The notes under the pieces were generated by a model, which saw only the letters and a list, made by a program, of their open reading frames with translations, did no database searches and was not told the origin of the DNA. DNA of 64,000 nucleotides, taken from the NCBI GenBank assembly GCA_037178625.1, contig CM074134.1:1550001-1614000 (forward strand), written 5' to 3'. The stretch's first letter is position 1. The number at the start of each line of letters is the position of its first letter. The position numbers and the translations under genes were made by a program. The stretch is from Skeletonema tropicum (Eukaryota; Bacillariophyta; Thalassiosirophyceae; Thalassiosirales; Thalassiosiraceae). Of the stretch, positions 1-16,000 are shown piece by piece.

Positions 1-2429
1 TAGAAATCTTGCGATATTGATGCCCAGTGCTAGATATCTCACAGGATATCGATGCCCAGTGCTAGATATCAGGCGATATCGATGTCCAGTCCTAGATATC
101 TCACTGGATATCGATGCCCAGAGCTAGATATCTGGCGATATTGATGCCCAGTGCTGGCTATCTGGGGATATCGATGCACAGTGCTGGATATCTGGGCATA
201 TCAATGCCCAGTGCTAGATATCTCACTGGATATCGATGCCCTGTGCTAGATATCTCAATGGATATCGATGCCCAGTGCTAGATATATGGTGATATCGATG
301 CCCAGTGCTAGATATCTCATTGGATATTGATGCCCAGAGCTAGATATCTCACTGGATATCGATGCCCAGTGCTGGATATCGATGCCCAGTGCTAGATATA
401 TGGTGATATCGATGCCCAGTGCTAGATATCTCATTGGATATCGATGCCCAGAGCTAGATATCTGGGGATATCTATGCCCAGTGCTGGATATCTGGGGATA
501 TTGATGCCCAGTGCTAGATATCTGGTGACATCGATGCCCAGTGTTAGATATCCTCTCACTGGATATCGATGCCCAGTGCTAGATATCTCACTGGATATCG
601 ATGCCCAGTGCTAGAAATCTTGCGATATTGATGCCCAGTGCTAGATATCTCACAGGATATCGATGCCCAGTGCTAGATATCAGGCGATATCGATGTCCAG
701 TCCTAGATATCTCACTGGATATCGATGCCCAGAGCTAGATATCTGGCGATATTGATGCCCAGTGCTGGCTATCTGGGGATATCGATGCACAGTGCTGGAT
801 ATCTGGGCATATCAATGCCCAGTGCTAGATATCTCACTGGATATCGATGCCCTGTGCTAGATATCTCAATGGATATCGATGCCCAGTGCTAGATATATGG
901 TGATATCGATGCCCAGTGCTAGATATCTCATTGGATATTGATGCCCAGAGCTAGATATCTCACTGGATATCGATGCCCAGTGCTGGATATCGATGCCCAG
1001 TGCTAGATATATGGTGATATCAATGCCCAGTGCTAGATATCTCATTGGATATTGATGCCCAGAGCTAGATATCTGGGGATATTGATGCCCAGTGCTAGAT
1101 ATCTGGTGACATCGATGCCCAGTGTTAGATATCCTCTCACTGGATATCGATGTTCAGTGCTAGATATCTCACTGGATATCGATGCCCAGTGCTAGAAATC
1201 TTGCGATATCGATGCCCAGTGCTAGATATCTCACAGGATATCGATGCCCAGTGCTAGATATCAGGCGATATCGATGTCCAGTCCTAGATATCTCACTGGA
1301 TATCAATGCCCAGAGCTAGATATCTGGCGATATTGATGCCCAGTGCTGGCTATCTGGGGATATCGATGCACAGTGCTGGATATCTGGGCATATCAATGCC
1401 CAGTGCTAGATATCTCACTGGATATCGATGCCCTGTGCTAGATATCTCAATGGATATCGATGCCCAGTGCTAGATATATGGTGATATCGATGCCCAGTGC
1501 TAGATATCTCATTGGATATTGATGCCCAGAGCTAGATATCTCACTGGATATCGATGCCCAGTGCTGGATATCGATGCCCAGTGCTAGATATATGGTGATA
1601 TCGATGCCCAGTGCTAGATATCTCATTGGATATCGATGCCCAGAGCTAGATATCTGGGGATATCTATGCCCAGTGCTGGATATCTGGGGATATTGATGCC
1701 CAGTGCTAGATAATCTGGTGACTATCGATGCCCAGTGTTAGATATCCTCTCACTGGATATCGATGCCCAGTGCTAGATATCTCACTGAATATTGATGCCG
1801 ATGTCCCAGTGCTAGAAATCTTGCGATATTGATGCCCAGTGCTAGATATCTCACAGGATATCGATGCCCAGTGCTAGATATCAGGCGATATCGATGTCCA
1901 GTCCTAGATATCTCACTGGATATCGATGCCCAGAGCTAGATATCTGGCGATATTGATGCCCAGTGCTGGCTATCTGGGGATATCGATGCACAGTGCTGGA
2001 TATCTGGGCATATCAATGCCCAGTGCTAGATATCTCACTGGATATCGATGCCCTGTGCTAGATATCTCAATGGATATCGATGCCCAGTGCTAGATATATG
2101 GTGATATCGATGCCCAGTGCTAGATATCTCATTGGATATTGATGCCCAGTAGCTAGATATCTCATTGGATATTGATGCCCAGAGCTAGATATCTCACTGG
2201 ATATCGATGCCCAGTGCTAGATATATGGTGATATCGATGCCCAGTGCTAGATATCTCACTGGATATCGATGCCCAGAGCTAGATATCTGGGGATATCTAT
2301 GCCCAGTGCTGGATATCTGGGGATATCTATGCCCAGTGCTAGATATCTGGTGACATCGATGCCCAGTGTTAGATATCCTCTCACTGGATATCGATGTCCA
2401 GTGCTAGATATCTCACTGGATATCGATGC

Positions 2430-5400
2430 CCAGTGCTAGAAATCTTGCGATATTGATGCCCAGTGCTAGATATCTCACAGGATATCGATGCCCAGTGCTA
2501 GATATCAGGCGATATCGATGTCCAGTCCTAGATATCTCACTGGATATCAATGCCCAGAGCTAGATATCTGGCGATATTGATGCCCAGTGCTGGCTATCTG
2601 GGGATATCGATGCACAGTGCTGGATATCTGGGCATATCAATGCCCAGTGCTAGATATCTCACTGGATATCGATGCCCTGTGCTAGATATCTCAATGGATA
2701 TCGATGCCCAGTGCTAGATATATGGTGATATCGATGCCCAGTGCTAGATATCTCATTGGATATTGATGCCCAGAGCTAGATATCTCACTGGATATCGATG
2801 CCCAGTGCTGGATATCGATGCCCAGTGCTAGATATATGGTGATATCGATGCCCAGTGCTAGATATCTCATTAGATATCGATGCCCAGAGCTAGATATCTG
2901 GGGATATCTATGCCCAGTGCTGGATATCTGGGGATATTGATGCCCAGTGCTAGATATCTGGTGACATCGATGCCCAGTGTTAGATATCCTCTCACTGGAT
3001 ATCGATGCCCAGTGCTAGATATCTCACTGGATATCGATGCCCAGTGCTAGAAATCTTGCCGATATCGATGCCCAGTGCTAGATATCTCACAGGATATCGA
3101 TGCCCAGTGCTAGATATCAGGCGATATCGATGTCCTAGTCCTAGATATCTCACTGGATATCGATGCCCAGAGCTAGATATCTGGCGATATTGATGCCCAG
3201 TGCTGGCTATCTGGGGATATCGATGCACAGTGCTGGATATCTGGGCATATCAATGCCCAGTGCTAGATATCTCACTGGATATCGATGCCCTGTGCTAGAT
3301 ATCTCACATGGATATCGATGCCCAGTGCTAGATATATGGTGATATCGATGCCCAGTGCTAGATATCTCACTGGATATTGATGCCCAGAGCTAGATATCTC
3401 ACTGGATATCGATGCCCAGTGCTGGATATCGATGCCCAGTGCTAGATATATGGTGATATCGATGCCCAGTGCTAGATATCTCATTGGATATCGATGCCCA
3501 GAGCTAGATATCTGGGGATATCTATGCCCAGTGCTGGATATCTGGGGATATTGATGCCCAGTGCTAGATATCTGGTGACATCGATGCCCAGTGTTAGATA
3601 TCCTCTCACTGGATATCGATGCCCAGTGCTAGATATCTCACTGAATATTGATGCCGATGTCCAGTGCTAGAAATCTTGCGATATTGATGCCCAGTGCTAG
3701 ATATCTCACAGGATATCGATGCCCAGTGCTAGATATCAGGCGATATCGATGTCCAGTCCTAGATATCTCACTGGATATCGATGCCCAGAGCTAGATATCT
3801 GGCGATATTGATGCCCAGTGCTGGCTTTCTGTGGATATCGATGCACAGTGCTAGATATCTGGGCATATCAATGCCCAGTGCTAGATATCTCACTGGATAT
3901 CGATGCCCTGTGCTAGATATCTCAATGGATATCGATGCCCAGTGCTAGATATATGGTGATATCGATGCCCAGTGCTAGATATCTCATTGGATATTGATGC
4001 CCAGAGCTAGATATCTCACTGGATATCGATGCCCAGTGCTGGATATCGATGCCCAGTGCTAGATATATGGTGATATCGATGCCCAGTGCTAGATATCTCA
4101 TTGGATATCGATGCCCAGAGCTAGATATCTGGGGATATCTATGCCCAGTGCTGGATATCTTGGGATATTGATGCCCAGTGCTAGATATCTGGTGACATCG
4201 ATGCCCAGTGTTAGATATCCTCTCACTGGATATCGATGCCCAGTGCTAGATATCTCACTGGATATCGATGCCCAGTGCTAGAAATCTTGCGATATCGATG
4301 CCCAGTGCTAGATATCTCACAGGTTATCGATGCCCAGTGCTAGATATCAGGCGATATCGATGTCCAGTCCTAGATATCTCACTGGATATCAATGCCCAGA
4401 GCTAGATATCTGGCGATATTGATGCCCAGTGCTGGCTATCTGGGGATATCGATGAACAGTGCTGGATATCTGGGCATATCAATGCCCAGTGCTAGATATC
4501 TCACTGGATATCGATGCCCTGTGCTAGATATCTCAATGGATATCGATGCCCAGTGCTAGATATATGGTGATATCGATGCCCAGTGCTAGATATCTCATTG
4601 GATATTGATGCCCAGAGCTAGATATCTCACTGGATATCGATGCCCAGTGCTGGATATCGATGCCCAGTGCTAGATATATGGTGATATCGATGCCCAGTGC
4701 TAGATATCTCATTGGATATCGATGCCCAGAGCTAGATATCTGGGGATATCTATGCCCAGTGCTGGATATCTGGGGATATTGATGCCCAGTGCTAGATATC
4801 TGGTGACATCGATGCCCAGTGTTAGATATCCTCTCACTGGATATCGATGTTCAGTGCTAGATATCTCACTGGATATCGATGCCCAGTGCTAGAAATCTTG
4901 TGATATCGATGCCCAGTGCTAGATATCTCACAGGATATCGATGCCCAGTGCTTGATATCAGGCGATATCGATGTCCAGTCCTAGATATCTCACTGGATAT
5001 CAATGCCCAGAGCTAGATATCTGGCGATATTGATGCCCAGTGCTGGCTATCTGGGGATATCGATGCACAGTGCTGGATATCTGGGCATATCAATGCCCAG
5101 TGCTAGATATCTCACTGGATATCGATGCCCTGTGCTAGATATCTCAATGGATATCGATGCCCAGTGCTAGATATATGGTGATATCGATGCCCAGTGCTAG
5201 ATATCTCATTGGATATTGATGCCCAGAGCTAGATATCTCACTGGATATCGATGCCCAGTGCTGGATATCGATGCCCAGTGCTAGATATATGGTGATATCG
5301 ATGCCCAGTGCTAGATATCTCATTAGATATCGATGCCCAGAGCTAGATATCTGGGGATATCTATGCCCAGTGCTGGATATCTGGGGATATTGATGCCCAG

Positions 5401-7060
5401 TGCTAGATATCTGGTGACATCGATGCCCAGTGTTAGATATCCTCTCACTGGATATCGATGCCCAGTGCTAGATATCTCACTGGATATCGATGCCCAGTGC
5501 TAGAAATCTTGCCATATCGATGCCCAGTGCTAGATATCTCACAGGATATCGATGCCCAGTGCTAGATATCAGGCGATATCGATGTCTAGTCCTAGATATC
5601 TCACTGGATATCGATGCCCAGAGCTAGATATCTGGCGATATTGATGCCCAGTGCTGGCTATCTGGGGATATCGATGCACAGTGCTGGATATCTGGGCATA
5701 TCAATGCCCAGTGCTAGATATCTCACTGGATATCGATGCCCTGTGCTAGATATCTCACAGGATATCGATGCCCAGTGCTAGATATATGGTGATATCGATG
5801 CCCAGTGCTAGATATCTCACTGGATATTGATGCCCAGAGCTAGATATCTCACTGGATATCGATGCCCAGTGCTGGATATCGATGCCCAGTGCTAGATATA
5901 TGGTGATATCGATGCCCAGTGCTAGATATCTCATTGGATATCGATGCCCAGAGCTAGATATCTGGGGATATCTATGCCCAGTGCTGGATATCTGGGGATA
6001 TTGATGCCCAGTGCTAGATATCTGGTGACATCGATGCCCAGTGTTAGATATCCTCTCACTGGATATCGATGCCCAGTGCTAGATATCTCACTGAATATTG
6101 ATGCCGATGTCCAGTGCTAGAAATCTTGCGATATTGATGCCCAGTGCTAGATATCTCACAGGATATCGATGCCCAGTGCTAGATATCAGGCGATATCAAT
6201 GTCCAGTCCTAGATATCTCACTGGATATCGATGCCCAGAGCTAGATATCTGGCGATATTGATGCCCAGTGCTGGCTTTCTGTGGATATCGATGCACAGTG
6301 CTAGATATCTGGGCATATCAATGCCCAGTGCTAGATATCTCACTGGATATCGATGCCCTGTGCTAGATATCTCAATGGATATCGATGCCCAGTGCTAGAT
6401 ATATGGTGATATCGATGCCCAGTGCTAGATATCTCATTGGATATTGATGCCCAGAGCTAGATATCTCACTGGATATCGATGCCCAGTGCTGGATATCGAT
6501 GCCCAGTGCTAGATATATGGTGATATTGATGCCCAGTGCTAGATATCTCATTGGATATCGATGCCCAGAGCTAGATATCTGGGGATATCTATGCCCAGTG
6601 CTGGATATCTTGGGATATTGATGCCCAGTGCTAGATATCTGGTGACATCGATGCCCAGTGTTAGATATCCTCTCACTGGATATCGATGCCCAGTGCTAGA
6701 TATCTCACTGGATATCGATGCCCAGTGCTAGAAATCTTGCGATATCGATGCCCAGTGCTAGATATCTCACAGGTTATCGATGCCCAGTGCTAGATATCAG
6801 GCGATATCGATGTCCAGTCCTAGATATCTCACTGGATATCAATGCCCAGAGCTAGATATCTGGCGATATTGATGCCCAGTGCTGGCTATCTGGGGATATC
6901 GATGAACAGTGCTGGATATCTGGGCATATCAATGCCCAGTGCTAGATATCTCACTGGATATCGATGCCCTGTGCTAGATATCTCAATGGATATCGATGCC
7001 CAGTGCTAGATATATGGTGATATCGATGCCCAGTGCTAGATATCTCATTGGATATTGATG
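2430..7060 (+). repeat. 2.45-kb (four-HOR) tandem segmental duplication within block A
   Basis: Rare variants recur at a spacing of about 2450 bp: CATTAGATATCG near 2870 and 5323, CTGGCTTTCTGTGG at 3821 and 6271, AGGTTATCGATG at 4321 and 6771, and GATGAACAGTGC at 4451 and 6901. Four successive HORs were therefore copied as a block, about 2.4-4.6 kb onto about 4.85-7.05 kb. The outer limits are approximate because ordinary HORs are so similar. Confidence 0.8.
4878..5488 (+). repeat. Representative 611-bp higher-order repeat unit (20 monomers)
   Basis: Reading from the monomer with GCTAGAAATCTTG to the next such monomer gives exactly 611 bp. Monomer lengths in order are 30, 32, 30, 32, 30, 30, 30, 32, 32, 30, 32, 32, 20, 30, 32, 30, 30, 30, 35 and 32. 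Number 13 is a shortened 20-bp monomer (GATGCCCAGTGCTGGATATC). Number 19 is a lengthened 35-bp monomer (TTAGATATCCTCTCACTGG). These two mark the register. GATATC (EcoRV) and ATCGAT (ClaI) palindromes recur in nearly every monomer. Confidence 0.95.
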
Positions 7061-10000
7061 CCCAGTGCTAGATATCTCACTGGATATCGATGCCCAGTGC
7101 TGGATATCGATGCCCAGTGCTAGATATATGGTGATATCGATGCCCAGTGCTAGATATCTCATTGGATATCGATGCCCAGAGCTAGATATCTGGGGATATC
7201 TATGCCCAGTGCTGGATATCTGGGGATATCGATGCCCAGTGCTAGATATCTGGTGACAGCGATGCCCAGTGTTAGATATCCTCTCACTGGATATTGATGC
7301 CCAGTGATAGATATCTCACTGGATATCGATGCCCAGTGCTAGATATCAGGCGATATCGATGTCCAGTCCTAGATATCTCACTGGATATCGATGCCCAGAG
7401 CTAGATATCTGGCGATATTGATGCCCAGTGCTGGCTATCTGGGGATATCGATGCACAGTGCTGGATATCTGGGCATATCAATGCCCAGTGCTAGATATCT
7501 CACTGGATATCGATGCCCTGTGCTAGATATCTCAATGGATATCGATGCCCAGTGCTAGATATATGGTGATATCGATGCCCAGTGCTAGATATCTCATTGG
7601 ATATTGATGCCCAGAGCTAGATATCTCACTGGATATCGATGCCCAGTGCTGGATATCGATGCCCAGTGCTAGATATATGGTGATATCGATGCCCAGTGCT
7701 AGATATCTCAATGGATATCGATGCCCAGAGCTAGATATCTGGGGATATCTATGCCCAGTGCTGGATATCTGGGGATATTGATGCCCAGTGCTAGATATCT
7801 GGTGACATCGATGCCCAGTGTTAGATATCCTCTCACTGGATATCGATGCCCTGTGCTAGATATCTCAATGGATATCGATGCTCAGTGCTAGATATATGGT
7901 GATATCGATGCCCAGTGCTAGATATCTCATTGGATATTGATGCCCAGAGCTAGATATCTCACTGGATATCGATGCCCAGTGCTGGATATCGATGCCCAGG
8001 GCTAGATATATGGTGATATCGATGCCCAGTGCTAGATATCTCATTGGATATCGATGCCCAGAGCTAGATATCTGGGGATATCTATGCCCAGTGCTGGATA
8101 TCTGGGGATATTGATGCCCAGTGCTAGATATCTGGTGACATCGATGCCCAGTGTTAGATATCCTCTCACTGGATATCGATGCCCAGTGCTAGATATCTCA
8201 CAGGATATCGATGCCCAGTGCTAGAAATCTTGCGATATCGATGCCCAGTGCTAGATATCTCACAGGATATCGATGCCCAGTGCTAGATATCAGGCGATAT
8301 CGATGTCCAGTCCTAGATATCTCACTGGATATCGATGCCCAGAGCTAGATATCTGGCGATATTGATGCCCAGTGCTGGCTATCTGGGGATATCGATGCAC
8401 AGTGCTGGATATCTGGGCATATCAATGCCCAGTGCTAGATATCTTACTGGATATCGATGCCCTGTGCTAGATATCTCAATGGATATCGATGCCCAGTGCT
8501 AGATATATGGTGATATCGATGCCCAGTGCTAGATATCTCATTGGATATTGATGCCTAGAGCTAGATATCTCACTGGATATCGATGCCCAGTGCTGGATAT
8601 CGATGCCCAGTGCTAGATATATGGTGATATCGATGCCCAGTGCTAGATATCTCATTGGATATCGATGCCCAGAGCTAGATATCTGGGGATATCTATGCCC
8701 AGTGCTGGATATCTGGGGATATTGATGCCCAGTGCTAGATATCTGGTGACATCGATGCCCAGTGTTAGATATCCTCTCACTGGATATCGATGCCCAGTGC
8801 TAGATATCTCACTGGATATCGATGCCCAGTGCTAGAAATCTTGCGATATTGATGCCCAGTGCTAGATATCTCACAGGATATCGATGCCCAGTGCTAGATA
8901 TCAGGCGATATCGATGTCCAGTCCTAGATATCTTACAGGATATCGATGCCCAGAGCTAGATATCTGGCGATATTGATGCCCAGTGCTGGCTATCTGGGGA
9001 TATCGATGCACAGTGCTGGATATCTGGGCATATCAATGCCCAGTGCTAGATATCTCACTGGATATCGATGCCCTGTTCTAGATATCTCAATGGATATCGA
9101 TGCCCAGTGCTAGATATATGGTGATATCGATGCCCAGTGCTAGATATCTCATTGGATATTGATGCCCAGAGCTAGATATCTCACTGGATATCGATGCCCA
9201 GTGCTAGATATATGGTGATATCGATGCCCAGTGCTAGATATCTCATTGGATATCGATGCCCAGAGCTAGATATCTGGGGATATCTATGCCCAGTGCTGGA
9301 TATCTGGGGATATTGATGCCCAGTGCTAGATATCTGGTGACATCGATGCCCAGTGTTAGATATCCTCTCACTGGATATCGATGCCCAGTGCTAGATATCT
9401 CACTGGATATTGATGCCGATGCCCAGTGCTAGAAATCTTGCGATATCGATGCCCAGTGCTAGATATCTCACAGGATATCGATGCCCAGTGCTAGATATCA
9501 GGCGATATCGATGTCCAGTCCTAGATATCTCACTGGATATCGATGCCCAGAGCTAGATATCTGGCAATATTGATGCCCAGTGCTGGCTATCTGGGGATAT
9601 CGATGCACAGTGCTGGATATCTGGGCATATCAATGCCCAGTGCTAGATATCTCACTGGATATCGATGCCCTGTGCTAGATATCTCAATGGATATCGATGC
9701 CCAGTGCTAGATATCTCATTGGATATTGATGCCCAGAGCTAGATATCTCACTGGATATTGATGCCCAGTGCTGGATATCGATGCCCAGTGCTAGATATAT
9801 GGTGATATCGATGCCCAGTGCTAGATATCTCATTGGATATCTATGCCCAGAGCTAGATATCTGGGGATATCTATGCCCAGTGCTAGATATCTGGGGATAT
9901 CTATGCCCAGTGCTAGATATCTGGGGATATTGATGCCCAGTGCTAGATATCTGGTGACATCGATGCCCAGTGTTAGATATCCTCTCACTGGATATCGATG

Positions 10001-13000
10001 CCCAGTGCTAGATATCTCACTGGATATTGATGCCGATGCCCAGTGCTAGAAATCTTGCGATATCGATGCCCAGTGCTAGATATCTCACAGGATATCGATG
10101 CCCAGTGCTAGATATCAGGCGATATCGATGTCCAGTCCTAGATATCTCACTGGATCGATGCCCAGAGCTAGATATCTGGCGATATTGATGCCCAGTGCTG
10201 GCTATCTGGGGATATCGATGCACAGTGCTGGATATCTGGGCATATCAATGCCCAGTGCTAGATATCTCACTGGATATCGATGCCCTGTGCTAGATATCTC
10301 AATGGATATCGATGCCCAGTGCTAGATATATGGTGATATCGATGCCCAGTGCTAGATATCTCATTGGATATTGATGCCCAGTGCTAGATATCTTGTGACA
10401 TCGATGCCCAGTGTTAGATATCCTCTCACTGGATATCGATGCCCAGTGCTAGATATCTCACAGGATATCGATGCTCAGTGCTAGATATCAGGCGATATCG
10501 ATGTCCAGTCCTAGATATCTCACTGGATATCGATGCCCAGAGCTAGATATCTGGCGATATTGATGCCCAGTGCTGGCTATCTGGGGATATCGATGCACAG
10601 TGCTGGATATCTGGGCATATCAATGCCCAGTGCTAGATATCTCACTGGATATCGATGCCCAGAGCTAGATATCTGGGGATATCTATGCCCAGTGCTAGAT
10701 ATCTCAAAGGATATTGATGCCCAGTGCTAGATATCTGGTGACATCGATGCCCAGTGTTAGATATCCTCTCACTGGATATTGATGCCCAGTGCTAGATATC
10801 TCACTGGATATTGATGCCGATGCCCAGTGCTAGAAATCTTGCGATACTATCGATGCCCAGTGCTAGATATCTCACAGGATATCGATGCCCAGTGCTAGAT
10901 ATCAGGCGATATTGATGTCCAGTCCTAGATATCTCACTGGATATCGATGCCCAGAGCTAGATATCTGGCGATATTGATGCCCAGTGCTGGCTATCTGGGG
11001 ATATCGATGCACAGTGCTGGATATCTGGGCATATCAATGCCCAGTGCTAGATATCTCACTGGATATCGATGCCCCGTGCTAGATATCTCAATGGATATCG
11101 ATGCCCAGTGCTAGATATATGGTGATATCCATGCCCAGTGCTAGATATCTCATTGGATATTGATGCCCAGAGCTAGATATTTCACTGGATATTGATGCCC
11201 AGTGCTGGATATCGATGCCCAGTGCTAGATATATGGTGATATCGATGCCCAGTGCTAGATATCTCATTGGATATCGATGCCCAGAGCTAGATATCTGGGG
11301 ATATCTATGCCCAGTGCTGGATATCTGGGGATATTGATGCCCAGTGCTAGATATCTGGTGACATCGATGCCAAGTGTTAGATATCTTCTCTCTGGATATC
11401 AATGCCCAGTGCTAGATATCTCACTGGATATTGATGCCGATGCCCAGTGCTAGAAATCTTGCGATATCGATGCCCAGTGCTAGATATCTCACAGGATATC
11501 GATGCCCAGTGCTAGATATCAGGCGATATCGATGTCCAGTCCTAGATATCTCACTGGATATCGATGCCCAGAGCTAGATATCTGGCGATATTGATGCCCA
11601 GTGCTGGCTATCTGGGGATATCGATGCACAGTGCTGGATATCTGGGCATATCAATGCCCAGTGCTAGATATCTCACTGGATATCGATGCCCTGTGCTAGA
11701 TATCTCAATGGATATCGATGCCCAGTGCTAGATATCTCATTGGATATTGATGCCCAGAGCTAGATATCTCACTGGATATCGATGCCCAGTGCTGGATATC
11801 GATGCCCAGTGCTAGATATATGGTGATATCGATGCCCAGTGCTAGATATCTCATTGGATATCGATGCCCAGAGCTAGATATCTTGGGATATCTATGCCCA
11901 GTGCTGGATATCTGGGGATATTGATGCCCAGTGCTAGATATCTGGTGACATCGATGCCCAGTGTTAGATATCCTCTCACTGGATATCGATGCCCAGTGCT
12001 AGATATCTCACTGGATATCGATGTCCAGTGCTAGAAATCTTGCGATATCGATGCCCAGTGCTAAATATCTCACAGGATATCGATGCCCAGTGCTAGATAT
12101 CTCACTGGATATCGATGTTTAGTCCTAGATATCTCACTGGATATCGATGCCCAGAGCTAGATATCTGGCGATATTAATGCCCAGTGCTGGCTATCTGGGG
12201 ATATCGATGCACAGTGCTGGATATCTGGGCATATCAATGCCCAGTGCTAGATATCTCACTGGATATCGATGCCCTGTGCTAGATATCTTAATGGATATCG
12301 ATGCCCAGTGCTAGATATATGGTGATATCGATGCCCAGTGCTAGATATCTCATTGGATATTGATGCCCAGAGCTAGATATCTCACTGGATATCGATGCCC
12401 AGTGCTTGATATCGATGCCCAGTGCTAGATATATGGTGATATCGATGCCCAGTGCTAGATATCTCATTGGATATCGATGCCCAGAGCTAGATATCTGGGA
12501 ATATCTATGCCCAGTGCTGGATATCTGGGGATATTGATGCCCAGTGCTAGATATCTGGTGACATCGATGCCCAGTGCTAGATATCTCACTGGATATTAAT
12601 GCCCAGTGCTAGATATCTCACTGGATATCAATGCCCAGTGCTAGAAATCTTGCGATATCGATGCCCAGTGCTAGATATCTCACAGGATATCGATGCCCAG
12701 TGCTAGATATCTCACAGGATATCGATGCCCAGTGCTAGATATCAGGCGATATCGATGTCCAGTCCTAGATATCTCACTGGATATCAATGCCCAGAGCTAG
12801 ATATCTGGCGATATTGATGCCCAGTGCTGGCTATCTGGGGATATCGATGCACAGTGCTGGATATCTGGGCATATCAATGCCCAGTGCTAGATATCTCACT
12901 GGATATCGATGCCCTGTGCTAGATATCTCAATGGATATCGATGCCCAGTGCTAGATATATGGTGATATCGATGCCCAGTGCTAGATATCTCATTGGATAT

Positions 13001-16000
13001 TGATGCCCAGATCTAGATATCTCACTGGATATCGATGCCCAGTGCTGGATATCGATGCCCAGTGCTAGATATATGGTGATATCGATGCCCAGTGCTAGAT
13101 ATCTCATTGGATATCGATGCCCAGAGCTAGATATCTGGGGATATCTATGCCCAGTGCTGGATATCTGGGGATATTGATGCCCAGTGCTAGATATCTGGTG
13201 ACATCGATGCCCAGTGTTAGATATCCTCTCACTGGATATCGATGCCCAGTGCTAGATATCTCACTGGATATCGATGCCCAGTGCTAGAAATCTTGCGATA
13301 TCGATGCCCAGTGCTAGATATCTCACAGGTTATCGATGCCCAGTGCTAGATATCAGGCGACATCGATGTCCAGTCCTAGATATCTCACTGGATATCGATG
13401 CCCAGAGCTAGATATCTGGCGATATTGATGCCCAGTGCTGGCTGACTGGGGATATCGATGCACAGTGCTGGATATCTGGGCATATCAATGCCCAGTGCTA
13501 GATATCTCACTGGATATCGATGCCCTGTGCTAGATATCTCAATGGATATCGATGCCCAGTGCTAGATATATGGTGATATCGATGCCCAGTTCTAGATATC
13601 TCATTGGATATTGATGCCCAGAGCTAGATATCTCACTGGATATCGATGCCCAGTGCTGGATATCGATGCCCAGTGCTAGATATATGGTGATATCGATGCC
13701 CAGTGCTAGATATCTCATTGGATATCGATGCCCAGAGCTAGATATCTGGGAATATCTATGCCCAGTGCTGGATATCTGGGGATATTGATGCCCAGTGCTA
13801 GATATCTGGTGACATCGATGCCCAGTGTTAGATATCCTCTCACTGGATATCGATGCCCAGTGCTAGATATCTCACTGGATATCGATGCCCAGTGCTAGAA
13901 ATCTTGCGATATCGATGCCCAGTGCTAGATATCTCACAGGATATCGATGCCCAGTGCTAGATATCAGGCGATATCGATGTCCAGTCCTAGATATCTCACT
14001 GGATATTGATGCCCAGAGCTAGATATCTGGCGATATTGATGCCCAGTGCTGGCTATCTGGGGATATCGATGCACAGTGCTGGATATCTGGGCATATCAAT
14101 GCCCAGTGCTAGATATCTCACTGGATATCGATGCCCTGTGCTAGATATCTCAATGGATATCGATGCCCAGTGCTAGATATATGGTGATATCGATGCCCAG
14201 TGCTAGATATCTCATTGGATTTTGATGCCCAGAGCTAGATATCTCACTGGATATCGATGCCCAGTGCTGGATATCGATGCCCAGTGCTAGATATATGGTG
14301 ATATCGATGCCCAGTGCTAGATATCTCATTGGATATCGATGCCCAGAGCTAGATATCTGGGGATATCTATGCCCAGTGCTGGATATCTGGGGATATTGAT
14401 GCCCAGTGCTAGATATCTGGTGACATCGATGCCCAGTGTTAGATATCCTCTCACTGGATATCGATGCCCAGTGCTAGATATCTCACTGGATATCGATGCC
14501 CAGTGCTAGAAATCATGCGATATCGATGCCCAGTGCTAGATATCTCACAGGATATCGATGCCCAGTGCTAGATATCAGGCGATATCGATGTCCAGTCCTA
14601 GATATCTCACTGGATATCGATGCCCAGAGCTAGATATCTGGCGATATTGATGCCCAGTGCTGGCTATCTGGGGATATCGATGCCCAGTGCTGGATATCTG
14701 GGCATATCAATGCCCAGTGCTAGATATCTCACTGGATATCGATGCCCTGTGCTAGATATCTCAATGGATATCGATGCCCAGTGCTAGATATATGGTGATA
14801 TCGATGCCCAGTGCTAGATATCTCATTGGATATTGATGCCCAGAGCTAGATATCTCACTGGATATCGATGCCCAGTGCTGGATATCGATGCCCAGTGCTA
14901 GATATATGGTGATATCGATGCCCAGTGCTAGATATCTCATTGGATATCGATGCCCAGAGCTAGATATCTGGGGATATCTATGCCCAGTGCTGGATATCTG
15001 GGGATATTGATGCCCAGTGCTAGATATCTGGTGACATCGATGCCCAGTGTTAGATATCTCACTGGATATCGATGTTCAGTGCTAGATATCTCACTGGATA
15101 TCGATGCCCAGTGCTAGAAATCTTGCGATATCGATGCCCAGTGCTAGATATCTCACAGGATATCGATGCCCAGTGCTAGATATCAGGCGATATCGATGTC
15201 CAGGCCTAGATATCTCACTGGATATCGATGCCCAGAGCTAGATATCTGGCGATATTGATGCCCAGTGCTGGCTATCTGGGGATATCGATGCACAGTGCTG
15301 GATATCTGGGCATATCAATGCCCAGTGCTAGATATCTCACTGGATATCGATGCCCTGTGCTAGATATCTCAATGGATATCGATGCCCAGTACTAGATATA
15401 TGGTGATATCGATGCCCAGTGCTAGATATCTCATTGGATATTGATGCCCAGAGCTAGATATCTCACTGGATATCGATGCCCAGTGCTGGATATCGATGCC
15501 CAGTGCTAGATATATGGTGATATCGATGCCCAGTGCTAGATATCTCATTGGATATCGATGCCCAGAGCTAGATATCTGGGGATATCTATGCCCAGTGCTG
15601 GATATCTGGGGATATTGATGCCCAGTGCTAGATATCTGGTGACATCGATGCCCAGTGTTAGATATCCTCTCACTGGATATCGATGCCCAGTGCTAGATAT
15701 CTCACTGGATATTGATGCCGATGCCCAGTGCTAGAAATCTTGCGATATCGATGCCCAGTGCTAGATATCTCACAGGATATCGATGCCCAGTGCTAGATAT
15801 CAGGCGATATCGATGTCCAGTCCTAGATATCTCACTGGATATCGATGCCCAGAGCTAGATATCTGGCGATATTGATGCCCAGTGCTGGCTATCTGGGGAT
15901 ATCGATGCACAGTGCTGGATATCTGGGCATATCAATGCCCAGTGCTAGATATCTCACTGGATATCGATGCCCTGTGCTAGATATCTCAATGGATATCGAT

